From Cordia subcordata (lineage: Eukaryota > Streptophyta > Magnoliopsida > Boraginales > Cordiaceae): a stretch of 64,000 nt of DNA. The position numbers were made by a program, and so were the translations under genes. The notes beneath the pieces are model-generated. The model had not been told where the DNA came from. It worked only from the letters and a program-made list of their open reading frames with translations, and did not search any database. The DNA lies in contig JAPTOF010000019.1 of the NCBI GenBank assembly GCA_028554755.1, positions 5,032,001-5,096,000 on the forward strand. Direction: 5' to 3'. The number at the start of each line of letters is the position of its first letter. The stretch's first letter is position 1. Shown here one piece after another: positions 13,055 to 26,249 of this stretch.

Positions 13055-15390
13055 CTACAATGTCCACACAAATTCTGGTGCATCTTTCCGGGGGCCAACC
13101 AATGTTCGATACAAGTACATTTTCTCTACCTTGTGTTCATCATCAGAGTTGGCATCGATCTGTTCTCCTTCATTGATGATCTCCACGTTTAGCCTTGGCA
13201 TCTTCTTCGCAAGGGTCTTGCATGCTCCTAGGGTCACTTCACAGGACGACATCCAAAGGGATCGCATTGTTTCATACTTTCCCACGTCCGCTAGAAGTGC
13301 CACGTTACCGAAAGGGCTATCCCTGATCTCGAGCTTCTTAAGCTTCTTGCACCCATTCAACACATACAGCATTCCCTTGTCACTGTCCCCAGCAAAGGCT
13401 ATGGAAAGCATTTCAAGCTGCTCTGCATACATTCCTATGTAAAGGAAAACCTGATCAGTCAGAAGGCCAGAGACTGATAACCGCTTAAGACCCTTGCACG
13501 ATTGAACTATGGCCCCAAAACCTTCATCAAGAGGCTGCTGGGTGACCGCATCTGGTATGATTGGGTTAAGGGTGCACAATCTGAAGCGAATAAAATTTGG
13601 GCAATTTTTGGCTACAGTAATGAGTGCTGCATTGGTCATCTGCTGACAGAAGTATAACAATGAATTAAGCTTGGGACAACCAGCCGATATAGCCACCAAT
13701 CCTTCTTCAGTTACTGCTGCATTGCCAACCCCATAAAGGTCGGATGGGAACACCCTCAATTCCTGTAGTTCTTTACAAGTCAAAGCAACTAAGCCAAGCC
13801 CCTTATCTCCAATGGTGTCTAGTACCTGCAAAAGTGGCATGCAACAGTCACTAATTCAGAAATACCGAAGCAGCAGTAAATTCTAAAGAGATGAAAGAGC
13901 TAGATACATACCCACAGACGCTCTAGTTTCCTGCAGTGACGAATTAGCTTTATAAGCTCATTGTTGTAGATTCCTGGAGCGTAGCTCAAGTTCAAGGAGG
14001 TTAGATTTGAGCAGACTGGATAAATAGCAGGAAGGCAGCGAGGAGCAACCTCCAAGAACCCTGACAAGCTCCTAATTGATGTGCACTTCTGAAGAACATT
14101 CTTCAGTTTAATGTAGGCCTCTGAATCTGGATCAAGAACAAAAGATCCCGTTCCAAGGTCTACTAACTGAGGGGCATGTACAAGAATCTTTTGAAGGGCA
14201 TCGAGGGGTATGGCATGGTTAACCCTGAGACTCCTAAGGTTGCGGCTTCTTGCTACAAGTCTCTCAAGTGAGGCCAAATTAACCTCTCCCTTGAGGCATG
14301 CAAAATTTAGAGAAACAAGAGAGGTACAGCTATCAGGAAAGCAACTAAGCCAATGCCCTCTACGGTCCTCAACTTCATTTTCTTGCAAGTCTAGTTCCCT
14401 GAGAAGCCTGGTGATAGAATGCAAATATGACGGATTTTAAGTTTTATTCGACGTTTTACAGCCAAATCAGGAAAAAATTACCAAACCTAAAGACCAGAAT
14501 AAAAAACATATAGATGGGGCTATTAGCTTGAACCCCCATACAGTCAGTCACATGGAAGTGGCTCCTCCAAAGAAATGCAATCTTCTGGAAGAGAAATTAC
14601 TTCTACCGTCCATTAAACTTCAAAATTCACTGATATATGTAGGTGCATTGAAATTATTGTGCAATTGGTTGCTTTTGGATTAATTAGGTCACAAACTAAA
14701 AGAATATAACAGATGAAAGTTGCAGGCGGAACAGCACAGCATACAGAACATCAGCAAAATTTCAAACTCGATACAAAAAAAGAAATGAACCAAGATAGTT
14801 AATTTAACAGAATTTAAGCCCAATGAAAAGCAGGTTACAAGATCAGATAAGCAGCATAAAGAAAAACATTACTTAACAACAAAAAGAAGTGTTCTTTAAG
14901 CAGGCCAACTAATCCAGGAAACACAAATCGAAAAATACCTGCAATTGGAAGCAATCGCAGCCAGACCATCAGTGGAGAACCCCTCACAGCTAACCAAAAC
15001 CAAAGACTTGAAATTGGGGAAGGAGCGCGCGATAAGCTCGAGGCTCTCATCAGAGACGAGCATCCTCTTCAACCTGAGCTCCTCCAGATTAATGGAAGCC
15101 TTGGCGAGCGCCTCAATCCATGGATACAGATGCCCACCCCAATCTTGCGGGACCAAATTGAAGTCAGCAAAATGGGGCTTCCCTTTCAAGGTGAGAGACC
15201 TCAACCTCGGAAACCTCGAGATCAACCTCCGCGGGCTGATGGAGTAGCAGTTTCCGATGAACACCCTCTCCCTGCTGAACCTCTCGACGCTGTACCACGT
15301 CTTGCACACCAGCGACACCGCGTTCCGGTCCCGGTCCGATGTAATGAAATCGAACACGTGCTCTAATACTTCCTCCGGGAAGTAATTCAT
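13055..15390 (-). CDS. TIR1/AFB F-box auxin receptor, AFB2/AFB3 type
   Basis: Exons on the minus strand: 14939-15390, 13912-14407 and 13055-13825, totalling 1719 nt or 572 residues, the normal AFB length. The F-box is at residues 1-45 ([29 protein letters not shown]), followed by leucine-rich repeats to the end. Residues matching the TIR1 auxin/InsP6 pocket are present: His73 in KPHF, Arg398 in RFRL, and Arg431 and Ser433 in KRLSVSG, each offset by five from TIR1 His78, Arg403, Arg436 and Ser438. The C-terminus ends EFVWTL without the longer TIR1 tail, as in the AFB2/3 clade. As part of an SCF ubiquitin ligase it would bind auxin and Aux/IAA proteins and mark them for degradation in the nucleus. 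The start codon at 15388-15390 matches AFB2; an in-frame ATG lies eight codons upstream. A miR393 site lies in exon 3. Confidence 0.95.
13253..13274 (-). promoter_or_regulatory. miR393 target site in the AFB mRNA
   Basis: The plus strand here reads 'tccaaagggatcgcattg' followed by 'tttc'. The first 18 bases are identical to mature miR393 as I know it; two mismatches follow, at miRNA positions 19 and 21. Because the gene is on the minus strand, the mRNA is complementary to the microRNA. The site encodes the conserved MRSLWM stretch, the position known for TIR1/AFB family members. Cleavage would be expected opposite miRNA positions 10-11. Confidence 0.9.
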
Positions 15391-17300
15391 TATACTCTGA
15401 TACATCATACACATCCCTCTTCTTCTTCAGTGCTGTGTTGAAGACTGACCTATTTCAAGAATTATTTAACTAAACTACGAGAAAAAAGAAAAAAGATGAG
15501 GATTTGACTAGATCTAAACGCAGACCTCAGAAAGAGAAGAGTCCAATATCTGCACATTTTCTTTTTTTTTTTTCTTTTTTGGGGGGGGGGGTAAAAAAAA
15601 TTATGGAAATGAAACAAACAAAGAGGGCATCTTCTACACGATTTTCGGAAACAGATCTAAAAGAAATTCAAAGGAAAAGAGAAGAAAAAGATGCAAGAAG
15701 TTTTGCCGGAGATGGAAACCAAAACCTAACAAACAATCAGACAAAGTGGAACTAACTAATAATGGATAAGGTAGAGAGCCAAAAGAATTCAACGCTCAGT
15801 TATCATCATCATTTTTATCATCCTAAACATCAAAAACTGATGATTACAGAGTTGGGGAAAATAAAAATAAAACCGAAAATAGAAGAAAAAGAGAACTCTG
15901 GAAACAGTAAGAATTTTCACAGATCTAACTAAGGAAACTCTTAAACTTTTTTTCCTTTTTTTTTATAACAAAAACAAATCTAGAAGCAAAAAATTACATC
16001 AGAAATTTTTTTTTAAAAAAAAAAAGAGAGAGAGAGAGAGAAATTAAGAGGATGAAATTCTCGGCTTATCCTAGAGAGAGAGAGAGAGAGAAGGGAACTC
16101 AAAAGCCCTCTCTCTGTTTATTCTCTTCATGCAATATTATTATACGATACAAAATTTACACAAGATAGTTAAAAAAACTCTGAGAGAACACTCAATCTGA
16201 GAAAGAAGCAAAAACAAAGGGTAAAGGATAAGTAGAAAATAGGAGAGAGGGTGGTTTTCTTCTTCCTCTACTCTTCTCAACTGCCCCTCTCCACTCAGGA
16301 AACCAAAAAGACAGAAAAACTCTCTCCCTCCCTCAAGAGACCAAATTTACGTTTCTCCTTATTTTCTCCAAATGAAACCAAAAAAAAAAAAAAAAAAAGC
16401 CTTGTTTTACTAAACAAGATACTACAATACAAGGATAGATCTGACGGTGGGTCTCGCGTCAATTGGAAAGCGAATAGGGGAATCTTGACCGTTCAGGAGC
16501 CTAACATGCATGTGTCTTTATCTCTCCTTTCGATGTATGTGCTCTCTCTCTCTCTCTCTCTGCCAAAAGTCTTACTCTTACCCACTACCCACTACCCACT
16601 CACTACTAAGCATTCTACGTAATTAGCCTCCTTCCTTTAACATTTTTACGAGAATGCCATCGCGTTCTGTACTCTACAGATTTTTTTGTCCTCTTCTGAG
16701 GTGCTCTCCCACTCGCCAACTCACTGTCCTCTTGCCATGTGGGGCGGCATCTTGCTGCAGATATGCCGCTGTAGCGCGAGTATTCACTTTTCTCTACTCT
16801 CGCGAGTGCGACTGAGTTTTCTTTTTGAACGATTTCCGAGATTATTATTTTCGTGTGTAAGAGAGATTTTTTTTCCCCTCGTTTTTTTTTAATTTTATTT
16901 TCTTGAGAAAAAAAAAAAAGAGTGAAATTTTGCTGTTCACTGCTTTTACAATGATGGAGGGGGTTCTAATGATTAGGAAAATTTTCCATCATGCATCATC
17001 CATCTCTGCTGAGTTGAGAGAGACTAGAAATAAAAAGGAAAAAGATTGATTTTTCCTTTCTTTTCTTTTTTTTTTTCTCTTTGAAAAAAAAGAAAAGCAA
17101 AGGGATCATCAGTCATCACCCATCACTAAACAGAGGTAGCCCCACTTTAGAAATGCTGTGGCTGTAGTACATACTAGTTACTGTGCTCACTCACTAGCTA
17201 ATTGTGTGTTGTTGGGTGGCTCTCGTGTGATTTTTTGCGTCTCTGGAATCATTACTCTTTATCTTCTTCTAATGAAAAAAAAAAAAAAGGAATCCCATTT
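15391..17300 (-). promoter_or_regulatory. Upstream/5' UTR region of the AFB gene with GA/CT tracts
   Basis: This region has no supported ORF. It is rich in purine/pyrimidine tracts: (GA)n at about 16026-16041 and 16073-16091, (CT)n at about 16541-16562, a G run at 15583-15592 and several A/T homopolymers. GA/CT repeats near plant transcription starts are common core-promoter or GAGA-like elements. It probably holds the 5' UTR and promoter of the auxin receptor; no TATA box or UTR intron could be fixed. Confidence 0.45.
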
Positions 17301-20216
17301 TATTATTCTTGATTAGAAAGAAATTATTTGGAAGGTTCTCAGTGTTATCCTATTTTTTAAATTAATTTTTATTCTTTTGAAAAAATTTAAATTAATCTAT
17401 AATATTTTACAAATATATCAAGTTGTTCTTCGTTGTTCGAAAGAGGTTCAAATCAATCCTAAATATTTCACGAAGTCATTCATTTTAGTATTCAAAATGA
17501 AACAAAACAATGAAGACCGATTTGAATAAATTTGTAAAATATTGAAAATTATTATATTTTGAAACAATGGGAAGTAACTTATTTTTTTAAAACAATGGAA
17601 ATTAAATTAAAACTAAGTGACAACTTTGGATACTTTTTTAAGTTAACCATTCTTCCTTCCACTGGCCATCATGCATTCTAGTGGATAGCACCTTGTTTAT
17701 AATGTCACTAGCGTTTTATCTCTTTCATGTATGGATTATAATATTAATTTTACAATACAAATTTTCATAAATATTACACTTTGAGTAATTGTGTATTTTA
17801 AATTTTTAAATTTTGGAGTCAAAGAAACATTTAAATATCGTAAGTATAATCCGTTGTAAAAAAATGGTAGTAAATGAGTTTTTATAGATAAAATAGGAAG
17901 ATCATGCCATATATTTTAAATTTATTTAGAAAGTAAGTCTGACTTTGATATTGTACAATTGTAATGCTCTTGAAAAATAAAAATAGAAGCAATGCTGCTG
18001 TCACTGTCACGTACATAATTTGGTGAAAAAATTTTTGGAGGGGACTAATGTGAGAAATGTAAGTTTCTTTTGTAGACATTATAAATAACAATTGGTAATA
18101 TATAAATTATGTGATAAAATCTCCTGCTCGTGGTCGAAACACTCCATTTGCTAGGGTTTTGTTTATTAAGTTCCGTAGTATAGAGTATAAATGCGTTTTT
18201 TTCTTTTTCTTAACAAATTATCATTTTCACAAGATTTGAACTTATGATCTCATTCTTATAAAATGTAATATCAATCACTTGAGTTACTCCTTAATCCCAA
18301 GTGTATAAATGCATTATCTAAAATGAAAGTATCATTTGATTCAAGTCAATTTTGAGATTAAGAGAATATTTTGGGATTTGGATTCTCTACAAATTAAGGT
18401 TTTGTTTTAACATTCTAACACCACGTTGCAACCATTTGTTACATTCAAAAAGAATCTAGGATTTTTCAAAAAGAATCTAGGATTTCACTTTCCTTCTCCT
18501 AATTTGAAAACTAAATGATTAGTTTAGATGTATTGTTAGAGTGTTCGAACAAATATTAGTTAGGAGAAGAATTTGATCTACATTTTTTGTGGGAGTTTAT
18601 CTCCTAACAGTAATGAATTAAAAATATAATTATAATAAAACAGTCTGAATAATTGATGACAATTAAATTTTATTATAATGTAAAAATTTTTGAAGGGTAC
18701 CTTCACTTTTAGCATACCGTTGTTACAAAGCTTGCTATGATGCGCTTTTGCAAGAGTAGATCTTGTTCTCTAAAGCAATAATACTAACAACAATAAATGA
18801 ATGCATGATAATTATGAAATAACATTAGAATTTTATAATTATTAGATTTTATGCATAATGTGATAACTTTACCAGAGTGTACTCACTCTTAACAGGCTAA
18901 CTAATGCAAAGCTAATTATATTATCATTCTTCAACTACTATCAATTATCAAGTCAATTATTCAACTTATATAAATATTATGTAGAAGAAAATTATTGGTG
19001 AGGCAGTTGTGGTGAGTCAGTCTCTAAGTGCTGTTATTTCAAGATTTGATCGTGGATTGTGCACTTACTAAGCACACATTCCACTGGGTTGCTTGATGCC
19101 CCAATTGCAAATGTTTTTTTTTTCCCAGTCAGCAACTTATGCCCAATTTATTAAAAAATAATTTATCCCCTAATGTAAAAAGAAGTAATGATATATTATC
19201 ACAAACATTTTATGAAAATTTTCACTCCATTCCTTTTTATCTTATAAAATATAAATAATTCGTGACTTATTTTTACAATTATAGATACAAAATTTCATCA
19301 CAAATATTTTATGAAATGACAAAATGATCATAATTTTTATATAAAAACATCTTATAATAAGCTTATACCAAACACAACGTTAGTCTAATTATACTAGTGA
19401 AAAACACAGGCCACAGGGGTAAATTACGAGTGGCCAATTTCATAATTCTCCAGTGCTACACCGTATGGGATAACAGGAAAGAATGTTGGCAATCACACTA
19501 CATTATCTTCTTTCTAAAAGTTGAATTTGTATTTTTTTTTCTTACCAAACAAGACTGTTACCACACGCCTCGACCAATAAATTTATTAGTAGCATGCATG
19601 AGTTGTGTAAGTTTGACCATCCCTTTAATTTTTTTGATAAAATTATATTTAGTTTATAATTTTCGCGTAAAACATCACATCTTTGCATTCATTATGAGTG
19701 TAATTTTAATTGTTTCCGTGATTGAAATATTACAAAACAGATCAGTCAAAAGAACAAAGATCATCATACCAAGCCAACCTATTCTGTTGTTGATCTATAT
19801 CATATCCAAAAGGCAATTATATAGTTTTATTTATCATAATTACGACGAACTTATTTCGTTTTTGAATTTTCTCCTCGAAACCGCTTGGCTCGCCGACTAG
19901 GGCTAGTCAGTTGATGTCTATAAAGAGTCGCATTTTGTTTTTGTCCTTTATGTGAACTTATATGTTGACTACAAAAAAAGAAGCCTAACGGGGGCAAGTC
20001 CATGAGCATGTAACCTTGGTCTAGACGTAAGTTTTTCATAAGTTGCCCCGGGAGCTACAAATGTTGCGTTTGGAATAAGCTCCAATAATTTTATTATAAG
20101 ATATTTATCTTACACGTTAAAATTATCTTTATCATTATAAATATGACATCTTATAAGATATAAAGACTTCTTTAAACTTTTAAAAGATTCTGTGTCTTTT
20201 TTTATCTTTTAAGATA

Positions 20217-20420
20217 TAAGTAATTATTGAGTTACCAATATTAGTTTATTTATTTATTGTGTTAACATGCAAAAGTAATTATTAAGTTATCAATATTGGT
20301 TCATCTTTTAAGATATAAATAATTATTGAGTTACTAATATTGGTTTATTTATTTATTGTGTTAACACGCAACAGTAATTATTGAGTTATCAATATTGGTT
20401 TATTTATTTATTGTATTAGC
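20217..20420. repeat. Tandem repeat with period about 60-65 bp
   Basis: A unit built from 'aattattgagttaccaata', then 'ttggtttatttatttattg' and 'tgttaacacgca' occurs about three and a half times with mismatches. One unit is joined by a short 'cttttaagatata' block. It is AT-rich, non-coding and likely a minisatellite. Confidence 0.7.
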
Positions 20421-21466
20421 ACGTCTCTTTACGTGCAGCGTAATTTCTATAAAGCTTGCACGTGAACAATTTGATATTTTTTTTTAAATAGGTAGCAATA
20501 AAGATCGAAGCTGAGACCGTTTGGTTTCTAAATTCCGGTACCATATTGAGTTACCATATCATTTAAAAAGTTAAATCTGTAGAGAGGATATTAGTTTATT
20601 TATTTATTTATTGTGTTAACAATAATCTATTATTGTCTAATTTTTGACAATTATAGATGTGATATGGATTAGACTAATATCTTCTTTTTTAAGTTTTCAA
20701 ATTTTTGTATATCATGTTATATCCTTATCCTCACATGTTGTATTACTTTTGTATAAGTAGAACTCTTGCACATATACTTTTACCTGAATGGATACAACAC
20801 AAAATTCCATACTATAATCTTTTGTAGTATCATAGTTTTTAGACTAACATTCTAAATTTTCCACCTGTGTTTTCTATAATCTTTTTCTATCATGACTGCT
20901 AACTCTCATTTTATTACAAGTATTTCATGAAAACTTTAACATCAAATAAGATGCATCTTGTGAACCCGAAAAAAAAAAAGATGCATCTTGTGATAAGCTT
21001 ACTCCAAAAAAAAACAAATCTGCCCGTGCATGCGTATTATTAGTGATGATCATCATCAAACTCTTTATTCTTTTCTGATGGCTGCAAAAATGTTTTGTTG
21101 TTTCCTTATGGATGGCTTCGATCAATTCAGTAGTCAAAAAAACAATATTTGCAGTTTTTCATTCTCTGATCATCATACCAGAAATGTGGTGTGTGGTCCT
21201 TTACGCCATGCCACGCGGGTTGTATTCATTTGAGTCTTTGTATTCAAAATTTTTTATCACGTCAATGAGAACCAAATATTTTATCTGCTTCGTTGAATTA
21301 CTTTGTTCAGAGTTGATAATCCCAAAAATCAACACAAAAGGTACTGTGTTGCCATGTGATGGTGGGGTTACTACTCCTGCGTTTTCAGCTCTTTGGTTTT
21401 TTTTTTTTTTTGTATTTCTCTTTTTGTTAAATGCTTAAAAAAGCTGGTTGTGACTCATGTTTAATG

Positions 21467-21677
21467 ACCTATTTGGATTGACTTTTAAAAAAAAAACATT
21501 TTTTTCTTAAAAGAATTACATTAAATTTGTAATAAATATTTGATTTGGCTTTCAAAAAAGCTGAAACTCTGAAAAAAACTCAAATACAGCTTTTTTTAAA
21601 AGCCAAAATTTTTAGCTTTTCAAACAAAATTGTTTTCCAAAAGTACTTTTGAAAAAAACCAATCCAAACGAGACCTA
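21467..21677. mobile_element. MITE-like element with about 20-bp inverted ends
   Basis: Left end 'acctatttggattgactttt'; right end 'aaaccaatccaaacgagacc'. These are imperfect inverted complements sharing TTTGGATTG. The interior of about 170 bp is AT-rich with internal 'aaaagct'/'agctttt' palindromes. This is the clearest member of the family also seen near 10.0 and 12.5 kb. Confidence 0.55.
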
Positions 21678-21928
21678 AGACTTGTTATCTAGAAAGGTCT
21701 CAGGGTCTTGTTTGCTTTCAATACCACCAGGTTAGTTAATTTGGGTGTTGTACATGTAGCTTTACGCTGGAGAAGAATAACATATGTTACCAACAAATTA
21801 TTGTTAAGTTGTAGCGGCCTTACTATCTCTTATAAAAAAGTGAATATAAATTTGAATTTCGTAAAGTGTATTAGTTGAGAGGGTTTTTTTTTCTCGCTGC
21901 GACTTGATAGGAATTTTTTTTAAAAAAA

Positions 21929-22116
21929 AAGAATAATATATGTTTGCTCCCTCGAACAAATTAATTCTTTGATGCCTTGCTAAGGTTGGATTTGAAGTCT
22001 CAAATCCATATAAAAAAGAATAATATATGTTTGCTTCCTTGGCCAAATTATTTCTTTGATGCCTTGCTAAGGTTGAAGTCTCAAATCTATTGACACATGG
22101 GAATACTCTAACTCAA

Positions 22117-22171
<55 letters not shown>

Positions 22172-22225
22172 TATGTTTGCTCTGGGGCCAAATTAATTCT
22201 TTGCTGTCTTGCTAAGGATGGATTT
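21929..22225. repeat. Three-copy tandem repeat of about 80-100 bp
   Basis: The unit starts 'aataatatatgtttgct', runs through 'ccaaattaattctttgatg' and 'ccttgctaaggttgga', and ends 'tttgaagtctcaaat'. It occurs at about 21930, 22018 and 22167. The third copy is separated from the second by the TAA microsatellite. Confidence 0.75.
22116..22171. repeat. (TAA)n microsatellite
   Basis: About 18 uninterrupted ATA/TAA trinucleotides embedded between copies 2 and 3 of the surrounding tandem repeat. Likely length-polymorphic. Confidence 0.95.
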
Positions 22226-24337
22226 GAATTTTGATTTAATGTTATAAGGAGATGAATAAATAGTAAAACATGTGACTGTAACTATTTAATTTTTATATTC
22301 ATCAGTCAAGATTTTTTGTTATAATATTATAGGAAGATCTAAATATAATTATATTTCGAAAATGATGTCTCGGGATAGTACTTTATTTGAGTGAATTAAT
22401 ACAGAAAATATAAAAGTGAGATTAGCTTGAAAAGCCGAAAAAGCGCTTCCAGAGTGAAAAAGCGCTTCTAAAATGTTTTTTCGATAGCTATTTTACTTTT
22501 TAATATTGGAACTGCAGATTTCATTATAAACTACATTAAACGTCAAACAAGAAACTTAAGGCAATAATCTACTGTGGCTGAGGATTGCACTTTTTCCAAT
22601 AGCAGGAGTGAAAAGTTTATACACGCCAAAAACGTTTCAGATAAAAAGGGATTTGTGGCCTTTTATATGTATATAGGGGCAATTAGACTTAAAATCAACC
22701 CATTAAAAAAGAAAGGGAAGAAGTGGAGGAAGCTAATTGGAGCAGCGACCTAGTAACCAATGAGTGAGGGTAGTGATTTGAAGCGATTAGGGAGTGGTTA
22801 GGCCAAAAGAAAGACTAATCTAATACTAATAGTCTTTTTAATAATTGTTTTAATTGTCCCACTTGCGCATAATTACAAGCAGAAACATAATTGACAAGGA
22901 AAGGCATCCAAAAGATATTCTTTTATAGGAGGGGGTGTGGTCATCATCAACTCCATCTTCAAATGCTTCTTCCATCATTTGCTATAAAATTGCGCCATGT
23001 GAAGTACCCTGCGACAAAGATTATTTATGCATCTAACGTAAACGTATAATTATAATAAAACTCCTAAAAAGTCAATAAATCTCTACTCCACTCCGGATTG
23101 ATCCATGGCATGAAACTTATAATGGCCAATAGAAATGGGCGCATATTATACGAAAGAAGTATGCAATTCTTGTCACTCAAGGTTGTCCCAACTATAAGAA
23201 TTGAAGTTAGACGCAGCTCAGGAACGGTGTTCGCTCTTCACACGAAATTTACCAATTGGTGATTGAGCTCCATTAATTAAGTTCCGCTCAAATGAGTAGC
23301 GCTTTCGGGACTTTTGGTTCAGAAGGCCAAATCCAACATAACAAAGCGTGGAGCAAGAGATGTGGTCCTCTGCAAAATATTACATGATTGTAGGCATTCC
23401 CCACACCTTATAAACAGTAGGAGGAGCAGAAGGAATTGAAGAATTAAACGTTGAGGAGGAGGCTAAAAAAGGGATGGATATGAAGTAGGAAAATTATAAA
23501 TGGTCCCGAATAAGTCGTGGTCCTGTTTGTTGTCGAACCTTTATGGCTTCCGGGTCCTCCAATGTAGTCCAGCCATTAATTTTAGTGTCATTTTCTTCAA
23601 TGGTTTTCATTGCTCTAGGTAACATACTTGATGATGATATAAGAATCTGCACTGTTTAGATTTTGCCCTGGGCTAGCACGTGAAAGTAGTAGTAATACTT
23701 GACCAAGGTGCTTGTTTATTGCAGCTAGGCGATAGAATCAGACATGGGTATAATCCGATCTGCCCAAGCATATATTAGGTCACCGATCCAAAGAAAGCGC
23801 TTACAGGATCAAGTCTTGATAGTCTCTAACGTGTCGACTCCCTAGCTCGCAGCTCGGGCTCGAAGGCTTAAGGACGCTATTACTAACACGCTTATCCAGA
23901 TATCATATCCAATGAGCTTGAATCAGTCCTAATCCAAACCAAACAGCCCTACACAAGCAGCTATAGATATCCTGGCTTTGCCACACAATCATACTGCTTT
24001 AAGCTACAGTATTAATCGCCTTATAGCTCAGATATTTTGCTAATTTAAGCGGCAGAGTCTCACCGTGATTTTAGCGTCGGAGTCTCACCATTGTTTTAAG
24101 TAACTCTATCCTCGTTGTATCTTTCTTACGTATCCCTGAAGGTTGGGAGAGCATTGTCTTAACTTAACTGTTGACTGATAATTTTTACATTATCAAGAAC
24201 CTACTTGTTCAATGGTTTGCTAATGATTTTGAACGGTAAAAATAGTAAAGTGATGATACCATTAGACTAAAATGATATTTATAGACTATAACACTTAAAT
24301 CTCATTTGTAAAATACAACGAATGGGGCCATCCTCAC

Positions 24338-24422
24338 TCAAATGTAAGCCTCTGCATCACGAAATTAGAAAAGTGACAGGATTGACAAATGTGAACCTAT
24401 GCATCACGAAATCAGAAGAATA
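24338..24422. repeat. Short imperfect tandem duplication
   Basis: Two copies of about 47 bp containing 'caaatgt', 'cctctgcatcacgaaatta' or the variant 'cctatgcatcacgaaatca', then 'gaa'. Non-coding; significance unknown. Confidence 0.6.
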
Positions 24423-25645
24423 ACAAGACTGATAAGGCAACATCCCATAAACTAATAAGATTTATGATTCCTTTCCAGCTGGAGAAAGAGATCAACTTTC
24501 TCAAGAACACAAAAATTGACCTTTGCGATAAACGCAAAAACAGTGTGAACAGTGGTATGCACTAGTAGGAAAAACAAAAGATACAACAGAAAAGTGCAGC
24601 AGGGGCCAAGGAAAGTTAAGAAGGACCATGAATTGGTTTTTTGAAAGTGACGTAAGTTGGTTTGTTTTTTCAACATAAAAGCCCACGCTTTTCACGCATG
24701 TCTATTTTCTCACTTTGTCAAACGGTCCATGGATACCGTGTGCGTTTTGATCAATACTTGCTGCAGGAATTATTAGAAGCTAGTAACATAGGATGTAATA
24801 GCTGAGGAGGTTACTCATTTCCGTCTCGAATATTATAAGGGAGATCTAATAACCTTGATGTGCAAAATTATTTTATCATAACGTCTCCTCAATTTACTAT
24901 TATTAAAACTCGCTAATAATGCTAATAACATTACGAGTAAATCCATTTCTATTCACCTGTTTGCCTCACCCACAAGCTGTGATAGGAGTGATTGTAGCCC
25001 ATCCTCGCATTAGATATTGGGCTACACTCGGCCCAGTTTAGAAAATGCCCAAAACCACATATATAGATAAGATGGTCTGTTCTTTCGCTTATTCATCACT
25101 TCTAATGTGGCTACAAAAATCAAATCCCACATTTCTCGTGCTAAACGGCTGCAAAATGTTCGTTCACTTGCATTCCTCGATTAAAAACTCCTATGGCAGC
25201 ACAAAATTTTAAAGAATTTGCTGTGTTTGGTTCTACTTATTTAGATACTTATAAGCCACAGGAAATAAATATCCTTTCACGTACCTTTTACTGTTTGCTA
25301 CTCACAAGCACCAAATAAACAAAGCCAAACGCCCTCGTAGTCACATTGAGCTGCTTAATACTCACTGCGAAGAAAATTATTATGCTAATTAAGTAGTCAA
25401 AAACTGGACCAGGCCTACAAATATTTGTAAGATAAATAGTTAATTTGCAGGTAATTTAATTGGCGAAAATGCGAATTGAGTAAACAAATCGAAGTTGCTT
25501 GAAAAAATTTTACAGACAAAAACCCCACATGCCACGCTTGACAAAGAGATCAACTTGTGAAGAAGCCAACGCCTAAAAATTGTGTTACAAAAAAAGCTCG
25601 CGGCTACCACAATTTGTTTTCTCCTAAAAAATGAAAAAGAGAGAA

Positions 25646-26221
25646 TTAGGGATTGGTATTATCGGGATCCTTGGGAGCATCACCGGAGATGGAAATGCCG
25701 GGAGGTGGAGGACGGCGGCGCTGTCGAGTCCTCGACGGAAGAATGTTGTCCAAATCAACCTCGGCGAGGGGGTCATCTGAGAGATCACTATCAACATCAT
25801 CGACGTCGCCTCCTAGATCATCACTCGAATCATCATCATCGGATTCCTCGATCAATTTCCCTTTTCCTTTATCATCTCGCATTATCCCTTTGCCTTTCCT
25901 ATCAATTTCCCCACTTTCTCCACCTTCGTCCTCTTCATCATCATCGTCGTCGTCGTCTTCGTCTTCGACCTCATAGTCTTCTTCGTCATCGTCCTCTTCA
26001 TCTTCTTCCACCGAGTGATTGTTGTTGATGTTGATGTCGTTGTTGTTGTTCTTGTTGTGCTGCTCAGCAGAAGAAGAACAAGTAGTTTCGAGCTTTTGCT
26101 TCTTGCTCGAATCTTCAGCTTCAGTTTCTACTTCTTTTTCTTCTTCTTCTTCTTCAATTTTTCTCTTTGACGGCAATGGCAATGGCGCTTGCTGTTCGTC
26201 GTGCTTCACCTCTGCCATCAT
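25646..26221 (-). CDS. Highly acidic protein, possible CHZ-type histone chaperone
   Basis: A single-exon frame of 191 residues. The N-terminus is MMAEVKHDEQQ; translation may begin at either of the first two Met codons. A bipartite basic patch (PSKRK and SSKKQK) suggests a nuclear signal. The centre is an acidic tract of Glu and Asp (about residues 65-105). A GEIDRKGKGIM and DDKGKGKLIEE segment follows, then an aspartate/serine stretch and the motif SDDPLAEVDLDNILPSRTR. That last motif resembles the CHZ domain of yeast Chz1, an H2A.Z-H2B chaperone, which has an acidic stretch then 'AEID..NII...RTR' (from memory). The acidic character supports histone binding. The function is inferred from one short motif, so other acidic nuclear proteins remain possible. 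Repeated GAA/GAT codons explain the antisense open frames. Confidence 0.6.
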   Translation of the reverse strand: MMAEVKHDEQQAPLPLPSKRKIEEEEEEKEVETEAEDSSKKQKLETTCSSSAEQHNKNNNNDININNNHSVEEDEEDDDEEDYEVEDEDDDDDDDEEDEGGESGEIDRKGKGIMRDDKGKGKLIEESDDDDSSDDLGGDVDDVDSDLSDDPLAEVDLDNILPSRTRQRRRPPPPGISISGDAPKDPDNTNP

Positions 26222-26249
26222 GTACTGTAATGCAATTGTTAGAAACTAG

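Larger units (their letters stand above)
17300..25640. other. Long gene-poor AT-rich intergenic region
   Basis: No convincing coding region on either strand. Open frames such as 19397-19900 and 21112-21438 are low-complexity, AT-driven and match no family I know. The region holds MITE-like elements (about 19.14-19.38, 20.06-20.17 and 21.47-21.68 kb), tandem repeats (20.2-20.4 and 21.9-22.2 kb), a TAA microsatellite and a short duplication near 24.34-24.42 kb. The stretches 17.3-19.1 and 22.4-24.3 kb show nothing I can name. Confidence 0.6.

Noticed and set aside
19397..19900. 167-codon plus-strand open frame in the gene-poor region
   Set aside because: AT-driven hydrophobic composition, no recognised domain, no splice partner.
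25582..26028. Plus-strand frames opposite the acidic gene (His/Arg-rich and Ser-rich)
   Set aside because: Generated by GAA/GAT/GAC codon repeats read in reverse; low complexity and no family match.
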